Assembly (NCBI RefSeq): GCF_014204895.1
Contig: NZ_JACHMF010000001.1
Span: 6,820,001 to 6,884,000 of the forward strand
Reading direction: 5' to 3'
Origin: Paractinoplanes abujensis
GTDB taxonomy: Bacteria > Actinomycetota > Actinomycetes > Mycobacteriales > Micromonosporaceae
Length of the DNA stretch: 64,000 bases
Below are positions 1 through 8,237 of the stretch, one piece after another. The notes under the pieces were generated by a model, which was given only the letters and a program-made list of their open reading frames with translations, ran no database searches and was not told the DNA's origin. Both the position numbers and the translations under genes were made by a program. How positions within the stretch are numbered: the stretch's first letter is position 1; each line of letters opens with the position of its first letter.

Positions 1-2
1 TC

Positions 3-329
3 GAGACAGCGGTCGCAAGGCTGGTCGAGGCCTCCCTCGTCGAGCAAGACGGGCGGGCATTGGAGTCGGCGCTTAACGCGTGCAGCGATGCGGCGAGCGT
101 TTTCGAACTGCCGTTGCCAATCGTCGAACCCCTCACATCCTTGGCGCCTCGGCTGCCCTGCGGGCTCATCGGCTACGTCGTGCAGATCCTCGCCTCAACA
201 CACGACCCCAAGGCTCGTACAGCGATCGCCGCGTACGCCGACCATCCGGACTTAGAACTGAGGCGAGCCACTGACGATGCGTTGATTGAGCTGGCTGGTC
301 GCCAGGCCAGCTGGCGCTCGCCCAAGTGA
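3..329 (+). CDS. HEAT-like repeat protein, C-terminal fragment
   Basis: The reading frame is open from the left edge of the window to a TGA at 327-329, so only the last 108 residues of a longer protein are present. They read as paired amphipathic helices; the stretch around 'YADHPDLELRRATDDALIEL' is typical of HEAT or PBS-lyase-like repeats, which form protein-binding solenoids. No catalytic motif is visible and no partner is known. A complete HEAT-repeat gene lies at 4075-4755, so the two may be related. Confidence is moderate because the N-terminus is outside the window. Confidence 0.55.
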   Translation, partial: ETAVARLVEASLVEQDGRALESALNACSDAASVFELPLPIVEPLTSLAPRLPCGLIGYVVQILASTHDPKARTAIAAYADHPDLELRRATDDALIELAGRQASWRSPK

Positions 330-2028
330 AGGGAAGGGGTCTCCACCGGCGGGTGGGTCAAGACGATCACCAGAGAGACGCTGCGTTGTCGGGGCTACGT
401 CACCTCCGTGACTCAACAGCTGACGGGCATGGCCAGATGAAGCGCGTCGGACCGAGACCGCATGTAGGTGAGCGAGCTCGTTGATCGTCCGATGGTCATG
501 CTGTCGCCAAGTGGTGTCCCTGCATCGTGCGCGTCGCCTTTGCGTCGGATGACGCCCAGCACCGTAGCGTCCGGGGTGGTTACGGATGCCCGCAAGCCGA
601 GCGCGCAGGTTCGGACGGCGGCGAACAGCGATCGCGAGCGGCTGGGAATGACCGCTAGGGGTGGGGTGGCCCGTCTCAGACGGTACGGCCAGCGATGAGG
701 TGCGTCGCGGTGTTGCGTTATGCCAGAAGGTCGGGCGCCGCCTATAGGGCGATGGCCGGGTATCCGGCCGGCCGACGATTGCGGTCTTGATGCTGATGGT
801 CATTCCGACCCCGTGGTGGGTGGTGCGGGTGTAAAAAGCGACCGACAGCCGGTACCGCGGGTGCCGGCCTTGTCGAAGCTGGTGTGTCACGAGCTGGCAC
901 CGAGCCTGGAGCGCGGGCGCTTTTATTAGCCAGTGGTCGTTCTCTGAGCCTCCTCTAGGCGGTAGTCGTCGCGACTTTCGACAGCCGCCGCCCCGACAAA
1001 CCCGCCTCGCCCACCTCTTGACGAGACCGATGGGTGAGGCTTCCGAACTGACTACTTGGGCCCCGCTCAACGACGGGAGCAGCGGGGCGGAAGACAGTTA
1101 CTGGGGTCGCTGCAGGAACGGAGATCGAGATACCGCTGGGCAAGATCGTGGTCGGGGTTCATAGGGCAAGTCCACTCTTGATTAGTGCGGGCCTGAGGTC
1201 GATGTCAGCCGGACCCGCTGAGTGCTCCGTTCCAAGGGTGATCGCGCTTTGGGGAGTCAGCACCAAGCGCGTCTCCGACTCAAGGCGGACACGCCTGACG
1301 GACGGACTCATCAGCCGCTGCGTTGGTGCGGCGATGCCGAGCTGGTCGGCCGGGGAGTTGCGGCGTTTGCTGCTCTGCCCGCTGTTTTCGAGCGCTCGTT
1401 CTGCGTCCCGATGTTGTCGGCGTTGGGGGAGCGGCTCTGAAAGCCCTGTGACGCTCAAGAGGCGGTCGATCAACTCAGACGAGATGGTGCGGTTCAGCTG
1501 ACCGCCTCTCACCACCAGTCATCCGATGCTGGTGGGACATCCATGCCATGACTGAGTCGCAGCAATGACGAGCCTCTAGTTCAGAGCCTCATCCCCACCC
1601 AGCAGTACGCAAGGCTGAAGCGACCGGGGGGGCGGCGAAGTCCACGAAAGGCGGCTGAGGCAAGGGCGGCGACGACCCGTAGACCGCGGCACAGGCGAGC
1701 ATTGGAGGCGGTGGTGTCGGACGCGCCCCAGCATGCTGTTCCAAAGCCAGCACCGGCGCGGTCATGCAGAGCGCCTCCATGGAGATGGGCTGGCCGGGCC
1801 TTCCAAGCCTGCTGGCAACAAGTTGAATGCGACATAGACGCGCGTGCAGCGCACGAGCAATCGGCCCACGTGCGATTCGCAGCAAAGCGAGTGGGGTGGT
1901 ACCGCCTGAAAGCCGGGCCGCGGTGTGGGACTCAACGAGGGCCGGCCCGACAATGTGAGACCTGCTCGCGCTTGTAGAAGGTGCCGTGACAGCCGCCGTT
2001 GAGGTTGATCGTGCTGGCTGCATCGGAG
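330..2028. other. 1.7 kb region without a supported gene
   Basis: No reading frame here shows a recognisable domain, a good ribosome binding site and protein-like composition together. The longest frames (minus strand 252-1070, plus 1148-1501, minus 1159-1515) are arginine- and proline-rich with no homology I recognise, as expected for random open frames in GC-rich DNA. The sequence is less regular in codon phase than the flanks. It could be decayed genes or a spacer next to the origin-proximal parS sites. Confidence 0.5.
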
Positions 2029-2049
2029 TTATCCACAGGGTGTGGGTAA
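2029..2049 (+). other. DnaA box pair
   Basis: A perfect DnaA box TTATCCACA (2029-2037) is followed at once by its near-inverse GTGTGGGTAA (2040-2049). TTATCCACA matches the classical box and is close to the actinobacterial TTGTCCACA. The pair lies in the same short interval as two parS sites and three more boxes, so it belongs to an origin-proximal DnaA-binding cluster rather than being a chance match. Confidence 0.6.
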
Positions 2050-2074
2050 CGGCTGTTGAGAAACCACTGCGGCC

Positions 2075-2090
2075 CGTTTCACGTGAAACG
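2075..2090 (+). other. parS: parS centromere site 1
   Basis: CGTTTCACGTGAAACG is a perfect 16-bp palindrome containing the invariant 14-bp core GTTTCACGTGAAAC of bacterial parS. ParB binds such sites near oriC to build the segregation complex. In actinobacteria most parS copies cluster around parAB and oriC, which fits the conserved replication and cell-wall genes to the right. The parA and parB genes themselves are not in the window. Confidence 0.9.
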
Positions 2091-2120
2091 GCGTTGATGT
2101 GGTGAGGGGTGTCCACGGCG

Positions 2121-2129
2121 GTATCCACA
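2121..2129 (+). other. DnaA box (variant)
   Basis: GTATCCACA differs from TTATCCACA only at the first base. It sits between the two parS sites and on the same strand as the box at 2029. A weaker GTGTCCACG lies about 12 bp upstream. Confidence 0.4.
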
Positions 2130-2152
2130 GGCTGCGCAAGCCTGCGACGTCG

Positions 2153-2168
2153 TGTTTCACGTGAAACG
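2153..2168 (+). other. parS: parS centromere site 2
   Basis: TGTTTCACGTGAAACG carries the same 14-bp parS core 78 bp from site 1, with one end base differing from a full 16-bp palindrome. Two close sites favour cooperative ParB loading. Both lie upstream of the HIT-like gene in a non-coding interval. Confidence 0.9.
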
Positions 2169-2176
2169 CGGCGCCC

Positions 2177-2198
2177 TGTGGATAACTTCTGTGGATAA
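2177..2198 (-). other. Tandem DnaA boxes
   Basis: Two perfect copies of TGTGGATAA, the reverse complement of TTATCCACA, occur at 2177-2185 and 2190-2198. They are 13 bp apart and both point to the minus strand. With the boxes at 2029-2049 and 2121 this makes at least five DnaA-type sites in 170 bp. The known actinobacterial oriC lies between dnaA and dnaN, so this cluster may be an auxiliary DnaA-binding region rather than the origin itself. Confidence 0.6.
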
Positions 2199-2347
2199 CT
2201 TCGGCCGTGCCGTGGTGCCCACAGACGGTGACGATGGTCGACGTCGTGCGGGTGAATGTCGGCTTGTCGGACTCGGTGTCTGGGGTCGACTCACGTACCG
2301 CAAAATTGACCCAGGACAGCGGGTCTGGCCTCGGCTAAGGTCACGTC

Positions 2348-3157
2348 GTGCCCGAGAACATCCCCCCGCTGCCGGACTTCACCCGCTGGCCGTCGTTCCC
2401 CTTCGAGGGAGACATGCGGGTCAAACCGCTCGCCGCTCCGGTCGAAGTCGAGCCGCCGCGCAGTGGCGAGGACGCCGCCGATTGCGTCGCCTGCAACACC
2501 CCCGACGAGTCGTACATCTGGGTGAGCGAGCGCTGGCGCGTCCGCGCGATGGACCGGCCCACGGGCCTGCCGATGGTTCTCATCCTCGAATGCCGCTCGC
2601 ACCTCGACATCGGCGACCTGCCCAACCTGCTCGCGGCCGAGCTCGGCGTCATGACTGTGCGTCTCGAGCGGGCCATCCGCTCGCTCGACGGTGTGGCCCG
2701 GGTTCACGTGAATCGGTGGGGTGACGGCTTCACCCACCTGCACATGTGGTTCCTCGCCCGCCCCTACGGCCGGCTTCAGCTGCGCGGCACGTTCCTCACG
2801 CTTTGGGACGACATCCTCCCCGTGATCCCCGAACAGCAGTGGCGCGAGAACCTGGCGCACGTCGCGGCGTGGCTGGCCGAGTTCGGCGGCAAGGCGATCG
2901 CCGAGCCGCCCCACATCCAGTGGGAGTCCCCTTCCACCATCACCTACACCGACACGCAGTCGACCCAGCAGTCAACGACTCCCACTCCCCCGCCGGCCGA
3001 CCCTCCGCGGCCGGACACATTCAACGACGTAGACGCCCACCCGTCATCGGGAGCCGTCGGCCCGATCAGCGAGTCGATCCCCACGCAACGCCCGGCACCC
3101 CGAGACCCCGACGCGCCCGCGTCCCACCCCCACACCGAGGCGCCGAGTCACCCATAA
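2348..3157 (+). CDS. HIT-superfamily-like protein with proline-rich tail
   Basis: The 269-residue protein has a compact N-terminal domain of about 190 residues and a tail of about 75 residues rich in Pro, Thr and Ser that is probably disordered. The N-terminal part looks like the histidine-triad fold: a Cys pair near residue 55 ('CVACNT'), helices, then 'GDGFTHLHMWFLARP' near residue 125. HIT enzymes are nucleotidyl hydrolases or transferases with an H-x-H-x-H motif; here the third His position is Trp, so activity is uncertain. A GTG start at 2348 fits the domain boundary but has only a weak ribosome binding site. The gene stands alone, just downstream of the parS/DnaA-box cluster. Confidence 0.7.
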   Translation: MPENIPPLPDFTRWPSFPFEGDMRVKPLAAPVEVEPPRSGEDAADCVACNTPDESYIWVSERWRVRAMDRPTGLPMVLILECRSHLDIGDLPNLLAAELGVMTVRLERAIRSLDGVARVHVNRWGDGFTHLHMWFLARPYGRLQLRGTFLTLWDDILPVIPEQQWRENLAHVAAWLAEFGGKAIAEPPHIQWESPSTITYTDTQSTQQSTTPTPPPADPPRPDTFNDVDAHPSSGAVGPISESIPTQRPAPRDPDAPASHPHTEAPSHP

Positions 3158-4074
3158 AACCTTCCCCCGTACGCCGCCAATCGCCCGATTCGACGGCGAG
3201 CCAGTCGAGGCGCGGTCGCAATGAGTCAGCCAACCGGCCCGCCTCTCGATGCCGACGACACAAAACAGCCCTTCTGGACGTCGCGATTTCTCTCCAGCCC
3301 TCGATCACGCGATCCCCGAAATCCCGAGAGAATGGCTCTGACAGAACCGGCCGTCAGTCGGCCGGAGCTCCGAGCCCACGCCCGCCGCCGGACAGATGCC
3401 AGCGAGGCATGCGTTGAGCCGAAACCGCCTCCGGGCCGGACAGAAATCACCGCCACCGGGGAGCTGGCTAGGAAGAGCGCGGCGAGCCCAAGAGTCAAGG
3501 GTGGGCTTTCGAGAAGCGTGGGCCACGACAGTGGTAGCGATCAGCGAGGCCTGGCCGAAGTGTGCAGTTGGGTTGCGAACGCAATCTGGGTGACAACGGC
3601 CGAGGGTGAAGGGCGCCGGAGCCGCGCCGACGAGACGAAGCCCGACAGACGTGGAAATGGTGAGCCGTTACAAGGGGCGTGGAATATGCACGGCCACAGC
3701 CGGTCACGGGGATGGATGCCCGGCTGCTCGCAATGATTCGGCGCTCATAACGGCGTTGTAAGTCGTGGTCGGTAGCAGGGAACCAGGCGCGGTGGTGTTC
3801 GTGGTCAGTAACCGCTCGCAGTAGCGCGGACGCTGCACGTGTGAGTCGTAGTAGGTGACACGAGACAAGGCGCGGCGGTCCTGGTGAGTGGTGGGCGCCC
3901 GTGAAGACCCGACTGCAACATCAGTCGTGAGCGGCGACGACGCTCGCGAAAGGCTAGGACGGTACATCGTCGCGGTCGGTGGCAAGGACGGCTGGGTTCG
4001 CGGTGAGCGGGCACCCACGAAGGGCTCCGCGGGCAATGGAGGCCGTACGGCGCACAGGTGGCCGTAAGCGCAGG
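3158..4074. other. 0.9 kb region without a supported gene
   Basis: Several overlapping short open frames exist on both strands (for example plus 3221-3736 and minus 3704-4036), but none has a recognisable domain or consistent codon-position GC bias. The interval separates the HIT-like gene from the convergent HEAT-repeat gene. I see no hairpin terminator with a T-run and no RNA gene. Confidence 0.5.
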
Positions 4075-4755
4075 CTACCGCCGGTGGGAGCGAGCCATGT
4101 CGCGGATCTGCGGGTCCGGGTCGATGGACAGGGCCTCCAAGACGCCGGCCAGCCGATCCGAGGGAACGTCGGTGAACTCTTCGACCAGGGCGTAGAGCGC
4201 ATAGAACCGGGTGTCGGGATCGTCGTCGCCGCTGAGGGACAGTAAGGCGTCGACGGCCCGCGGCTCGGGCGAGGCCGGATCGGTCAGGGAGGTTAGGGCG
4301 GCGGCCACCTGGAAGCGGACCGACGAGTCGGCGTGGGCGGCGAACGACAGAACGTCTTCGAGGGACTCGGTAGCCGTGTTGTAGGCCAGAGCCGATATCA
4401 GCCAGCCGATCACCCGCGGGTCGGGTTCAGTTTTCAGCCGGGCGCGGAGCAGCGGGACCGCCTCGGTGGTGTGGGGGCGGTGGCCGGTGTCGTCCTGCGG
4501 TCCCAGCTCCCGCAGCACCCGGGCGGCCAGCTCGCGGTCGACCGGGTTGCTGTCCTGCAGCAGGGCGGCGGCCTGGTCGAACACCGACCGGCCCGCGCGT
4601 GAGGTCAACGCGACCAGGTACGGGACGGGGGCCTCGGGATCGTCGGCCACAACTTCGGCTCTGGCGGCGGTGAAAAGCTCTGCCGTCGACATCCGTGTCG
4701 GGTCTGGGCGAACGGGGCGGAAATTCACGAGTGCATTGTTGCGCGGTCGCGCCAC
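4075..4755 (-). CDS. HEAT-repeat protein
   Basis: This 226-residue protein is built from about five degenerate helical repeats, seen in segments such as 'DRELAARVLRELGPQ', 'DSSVRFQVAAALTSL' and 'DPQIRDMARSHR'. They match HEAT or PBS-lyase-type repeats used as binding scaffolds. There is no signal peptide or membrane segment. The start may be the GTG at 4755 or the internal ATG at 4692 (MSTAEL); neither has a strong ribosome binding site. It is divergent from the phosphotransferase starting at 4782, so the two share a very short promoter region. Function unknown. Confidence 0.7.
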   Translation of the reverse strand: MARPRNNALVNFRPVRPDPTRMSTAELFTAARAEVVADDPEAPVPYLVALTSRAGRSVFDQAAALLQDSNPVDRELAARVLRELGPQDDTGHRPHTTEAVPLLRARLKTEPDPRVIGWLISALAYNTATESLEDVLSFAAHADSSVRFQVAAALTSLTDPASPEPRAVDALLSLSGDDDPDTRFYALYALVEEFTDVPSDRLAGVLEALSIDPDPQIRDMARSHRR

Positions 4756-4781
4756 GGCGCCGGAGCGGCCACCATCGGCAC

Positions 4782-5822
4782 ATGGGCATGGAGCTTGTCG
4801 TGGAGCGTTTCGGGTTGGGGCGGTTGGAGGGCGAACCTGTTCGGGTGCCGGGTGGACTGTCCAACGAGTTGTGGCGGGTGCGGACCGGGCGGGGTGATTT
4901 CGCCGTGAAGCGGATGGTGGTCAACGCGCGGCTCCCGGAGTTCGTCGGCAACGTCGAGGCCGCGTACGCGGTGGAGCAGCGTGCCTGGGCCGCGGGGGTG
5001 CCCATGCCCGAGCCGGTCCCGGTGGACGGCCGGGCCCTGGTGCGCGTCGACGGCGAGCTGTACCGCGTCCACCGCTGGGTGGAGGGAAAGCCGGGAGCCC
5101 AGGGGCAACCAAAAGCCGAGGGAAAGGGAGCCCAGGGGCAGCCACAAGCTGAGGGAAAGGGAGCCCAGGGGCAGCCACAAGTTGAGGGAACGGCAGCCCA
5201 GGGGCGGCCACAAGCTGAGGGAACGGCAGCCCAGGGGCGGCCACAAGCTGAGGGAACGGCAGCCGAAGAGCGACCACAAGCCGAGGAAAAGGGAGTCCAG
5301 GCGAGGCGGGCACGGGCCACCGCGGACAGCGCGGCCGAACTGCTGGCCGACATCCACGCCGCGGGGCGACCACGCCGCCGCACGCTGCCGGGGCTGAGCT
5401 GGGACGGCCGGCGCTGGGGCGGCAAACTGATCAACCTGGCCCAGCGCGTCGCCGGCGGCCCCAGGGAAACGCTGGTCGTCTACAGCCACCGCGACCTCGA
5501 CCCGAAGAACACACTGCGGGACGCCGACGGGCGACTTCTGGCCGTCGACTGGGATGCCGCCGGGCCGATCAGCGCGATCCACGAGGCGGTGGCCCTGGCC
5601 CTGGACTGGCGCGACTGGACCGCCTTAGCCACTTACGAGCAGCGCACCGGCCGCACAGTCCCGGCCGAACCTTGGATCTTTGGCGGCTGGGTGGCCGCGC
5701 AGGGTGGATGGCTCGATCACACCGCCGACGACGGCACCCGGGCCGCACTGCTGGAGCTGGCCGAGAGCCTCGACGACCTGATCACCGAACTCGGGCGACC
5801 GCCCGCTCGACCAGCGTCTTGA
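4782..5822 (+). CDS. APH-family phosphotransferase with internal repeat array
   Basis: The 346-residue protein has the aminoglycoside phosphotransferase/choline kinase fold. The N-lobe contains 'VPGGLSNELWRVRTG' and a Lys in 'FAVKRM'. The catalytic loop is 'HRDLDPKN' from residue 236 and the metal-binding part is 'AVDWDAAGP'. Between the lobes, residues 104-169 are six 11-residue repeats rich in Gln, Gly and Pro encoded by a 33-bp tandem repeat, an insertion foreign to the family. The ATG at 4782 starts at the fold boundary. The 3' end overlaps the convergent ligase gene by 41 bp. The substrate cannot be told from sequence; it need not be an antibiotic. Confidence 0.8.
   Translation: MGMELVVERFGLGRLEGEPVRVPGGLSNELWRVRTGRGDFAVKRMVVNARLPEFVGNVEAAYAVEQRAWAAGVPMPEPVPVDGRALVRVDGELYRVHRWVEGKPGAQGQPKAEGKGAQGQPQAEGKGAQGQPQVEGTAAQGRPQAEGTAAQGRPQAEGTAAEERPQAEEKGVQARRARATADSAAELLADIHAAGRPRRRTLPGLSWDGRRWGGKLINLAQRVAGGPRETLVVYSHRDLDPKNTLRDADGRLLAVDWDAAGPISAIHEAVALALDWRDWTALATYEQRTGRTVPAEPWIFGGWVAAQGGWLDHTADDGTRAALLELAESLDDLITELGRPPARPAS
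5093..5290 (+). repeat. 33-bp tandem repeat, six copies, in coding sequence
   Basis: Six head-to-tail 33-bp units run from 5093 to 5290, followed by a degenerate seventh starting GGGAGTCCAG. Copies 4 and 5 are identical; the outer copies have drifted most. The unit length keeps frame and encodes an 11-residue Gly/Gln/Pro/Glu segment. The gradient of identity suggests recent growth from the centre by slippage or unequal crossing-over. Confidence 0.95.
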
Positions 5823-6753
5823 GGATGTGCCCCAGATCGTCACCGGCGGCCTGCACGGCGAGCGGCAGCAGCGACGTCTCGGTCATGCCGGGCGACACGT
5901 TGATGCCGAGCACTTGCGGCGACCCGTCCTCGGCCACGATCAGGTCGACCCGGGACAGGTCACGCAGCCCCAGCGCCTTGTGTGCGGCCAGGGCCGTCTC
6001 GGCGACCTGCGCGGCCACCGACGGCGACAGGCGGGCCGGCGTGTGCCAGGTGGTGAGGCCCGCCGTGTAACGCGCGGCGTAGTCGTACACCCCGTCGCGC
6101 GGGACGATCTCGACGGCGGGCAGCGCCTGCGGGCCGGCGCCCAGGTCGACGATCGAGACGGCCACGTCCATGCCGGGCACGAACTTCTCGACCAGAGCCG
6201 TCGAGTCGTACGCGAAACAACCGACCATGGCCGGGGGCAACGCGCTCTCCTCACGCACGACCGCGGCACCCAAACCCGAACCGCCCTGGGCCGGCTTGAC
6301 CATCAGCGGCAGCCCGAGACGGTCGACGATGCGGTCGAGCACCGCCACCGCCCCCAGCTCGGAGAACCGGTCGTGCGGCAGCGCCACCCAGTCGGGGGTG
6401 GGGATGCCGGCCTCGCGCAGCATCGACTTCGCGGACGGCTTGTCCCAGGCCAGGCGGGCCGCCCGCGCGTCACAGCCGACGTAGGGCACGCCGCACAGGT
6501 CGAGGACGCCACGGAGCGAACCGTCCTCCCCCGTCGCGCCGTGCAGGGCGATCACCACGGCGTCGGGCGGATCCTCCTGCAGCGACGGCAGCAGCGACAC
6601 GTCGGCGTCCCGCATCTCGGCGCTCAGCCCGGCCGCCCGCAGGGCGTCGAGCACCCGGCGCCCTGAGCGCAGCGAGACGTCCCGCTCGTACGAGAGGCCA
6701 CCGGCCAGAACCATCACGCGCACATCGTCACCCGCAACCATGGAGGAGATCAT
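5782..6753 (-). CDS. D-alanine--D-alanine ligase family ATP-grasp enzyme
   Basis: The 323-residue protein has the layout of Ddl. The N-terminal domain has 'VLAGGLSYERDVSLRSG' and 'IALHGATGEDGSLRG', followed by the ATP-grasp region 'MVKPAQGGSGLG' and the C-terminal 'GINVSPGMTETSL', corresponding to the Ddl segment that binds Mg and D-Ala. Ddl makes the D-Ala-D-Ala dipeptide for peptidoglycan in the cytosol. The ATG at 6753 overlaps the TGA of the upstream aminotransferase (ATGA), indicating translational coupling. It could be a second Ddl-like enzyme of different specificity, since many actinobacteria keep the housekeeping ddl elsewhere. Confidence 0.8.
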   Translation of the reverse strand: MISSMVAGDDVRVMVLAGGLSYERDVSLRSGRRVLDALRAAGLSAEMRDADVSLLPSLQEDPPDAVVIALHGATGEDGSLRGVLDLCGVPYVGCDARAARLAWDKPSAKSMLREAGIPTPDWVALPHDRFSELGAVAVLDRIVDRLGLPLMVKPAQGGSGLGAAVVREESALPPAMVGCFAYDSTALVEKFVPGMDVAVSIVDLGAGPQALPAVEIVPRDGVYDYAARYTAGLTTWHTPARLSPSVAAQVAETALAAHKALGLRDLSRVDLIVAEDGSPQVLGINVSPGMTETSLLPLAVQAAGDDLGHILKTLVERAVARVR

Positions 6754-8054
6754 GCCAAGTCGGGACCGGGCGCATCCGCGGCGGCCGTGCCCCGGCGCCG
6801 GGAGGACGCGAAACTGGAACCGAAGACGGCCCGCATCGCCAGCTCTTGTTCCATCACGCCGGACAGTCGCCGGATGCCCTCGCGGATGCGCTCGGGCGAG
6901 CTGAACGAGAAGTTGAGCCGCATGTTGGACCGGCCGGTGCCGTCGGCGTAAAAGCCGGTTCCCGGTACGTAGGCCACCCGCGCGGCGATCGCGCGCGGCA
7001 TCATCGCTTTGGAGTCGAGACCCTCGGGCAGCGTCGCCCACACGAACAGGCCGCCGGTCGGGTGGGTCCACGTCGTGCCGGGCGGCATCAGGTCACGCAG
7101 CGCGCCCAGCATGGCGTCGCGGCGCTCGCGATAGATCTCGCGATACACCTTGATCTGCTCCTGCCACGGCATCGTCGACAAATACTGTGTCACCGCGCCC
7201 TGAGCGAACGCACTCGGGCAGAGCACGTTGGCCTCGCTCATCATCACAAGCTTTTCCCGTACGGCGTGGGGCGCGAGGATCCACCCGACACGCAGCCCGG
7301 GCGCGAACGTCTTGGAGAACGTGCTCACGTAGAAGACGCCCTCACGCCGGCGGGCCCGCAGCGGGCGCGGCGCCTCCTCCTCGAACGACAACATCCCGTA
7401 CGGGTCGTCCTCGACCACCAGCAGGCCGGCGCGCTCGCAGATGTCGAGCACCTGCTCGCGCCGCTCGTCGGTCAGCGTGACACCGGCCGGGTTCTGAAAG
7501 GTGGGGATCGTGTAGAGGAACTTGGCCTTGCGACCGGACCGCTCGACGGCGGCGATGGCTTCCTCGAGGGCGGCCGGGATGAGCCCCTCATCGTCCATCG
7601 GCACGTGCTTGACCTGGGCCTGCGCGGCTTGGAAGACACCGAGCGCGCCGACGTAGCTCGGGCCCTCGGCCAGCACCACGTCGCCCGGGTCGAGGAAGAG
7701 CCGGGCGAGCAGGTCGAGCGCCTGCTGGCCGCCGACGGTCACCACCACGTCGTCGGGCGAGGCGCCGCTGATGCCGGAGAGCGCCATCACCTCGCAGATG
7801 CGCTCGCGCAGCTCGACAGTGCCCTGGCCGATGCCGTACTGCAGGCTCTGGGCGCCCTGTTCGGCGGCGAGCTGGTTGAGCATCTCGCCCACCGCGTCGA
7901 GCGGGAGCGCGGCGATGTAAGGAGAGCCGCCGGCGAGCGACACGACCTCGGGACGACTTGCCACTGCGAACAGTGCGCGGATCTCGGAGGTGGTCATGCC
8001 CCGCACCCGTCGCGCGTACCGATCGGTGTAGTCGTCCTGAGTTGTGCCGGTCAT
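6750..8054 (-). CDS. PLP-dependent aminotransferase, class I/II (2-aminoadipate type)
   Basis: This 434-residue fold-type I aminotransferase has 'LAGGSPYIAALP' near the N-terminus, the substrate/PLP segments 'TIPTFQNPAGVT' and 'VVEDDPYG', and the Schiff-base Lys in 'STFSKTFAPGLRVGW'. It resembles LysN/2-aminoadipate and MocR-type aminotransferases without the GntR domain. The ATG at 8054 is preceded by GTGAGGTG, a good ribosome binding site. It is the first gene of a two-gene operon with the coupled ATP-grasp ligase, so its product may feed an amino-acid-like substrate to that ligase; that link is inference. Confidence 0.85.
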   Translation of the reverse strand: MTGTTQDDYTDRYARRVRGMTTSEIRALFAVASRPEVVSLAGGSPYIAALPLDAVGEMLNQLAAEQGAQSLQYGIGQGTVELRERICEVMALSGISGASPDDVVVTVGGQQALDLLARLFLDPGDVVLAEGPSYVGALGVFQAAQAQVKHVPMDDEGLIPAALEEAIAAVERSGRKAKFLYTIPTFQNPAGVTLTDERREQVLDICERAGLLVVEDDPYGMLSFEEEAPRPLRARRREGVFYVSTFSKTFAPGLRVGWILAPHAVREKLVMMSEANVLCPSAFAQGAVTQYLSTMPWQEQIKVYREIYRERRDAMLGALRDLMPPGTTWTHPTGGLFVWATLPEGLDSKAMMPRAIAARVAYVPGTGFYADGTGRSNMRLNFSFSSPERIREGIRRLSGVMEQELAMRAVFGSSFASSRRRGTAAADAPGPDLA

Positions 8055-8237
8055 CCGGGCTTCACCTCACAAGAAAGGAAGAGACCCCGATGGTAGTCGC
8101 AAGCACCGACAGAAGCCTTCGGTTAACCGGCCACTGTGCCCGACCTGGTCCCGTTCAGGAGCATTGCGGCGTAGGATCCGACCGGGAGCGGGCAGGAAAC
8201 TGAGCAGCCGGTAGCACCGTGGCGAGGGGGATGTGCA

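Noticed and set aside
252..1070. A 272-residue open frame on the minus strand at the left end
   Set aside because: It is dominated by Arg, His and Pro, has no recognisable domain and overlaps the end of the HEAT-like gene; it looks like a random open frame in GC-rich DNA.
3221..3736. A 171-residue open frame after the HIT-like gene
   Set aside because: Composition is Arg/Ser/Pro-rich without motifs, and several overlapping frames on both strands are equally open.
5093..5290. Possible CRISPR array
   Set aside because: The repeats are directly adjacent with no unique spacers and lie in frame inside a gene, so this is a minisatellite.
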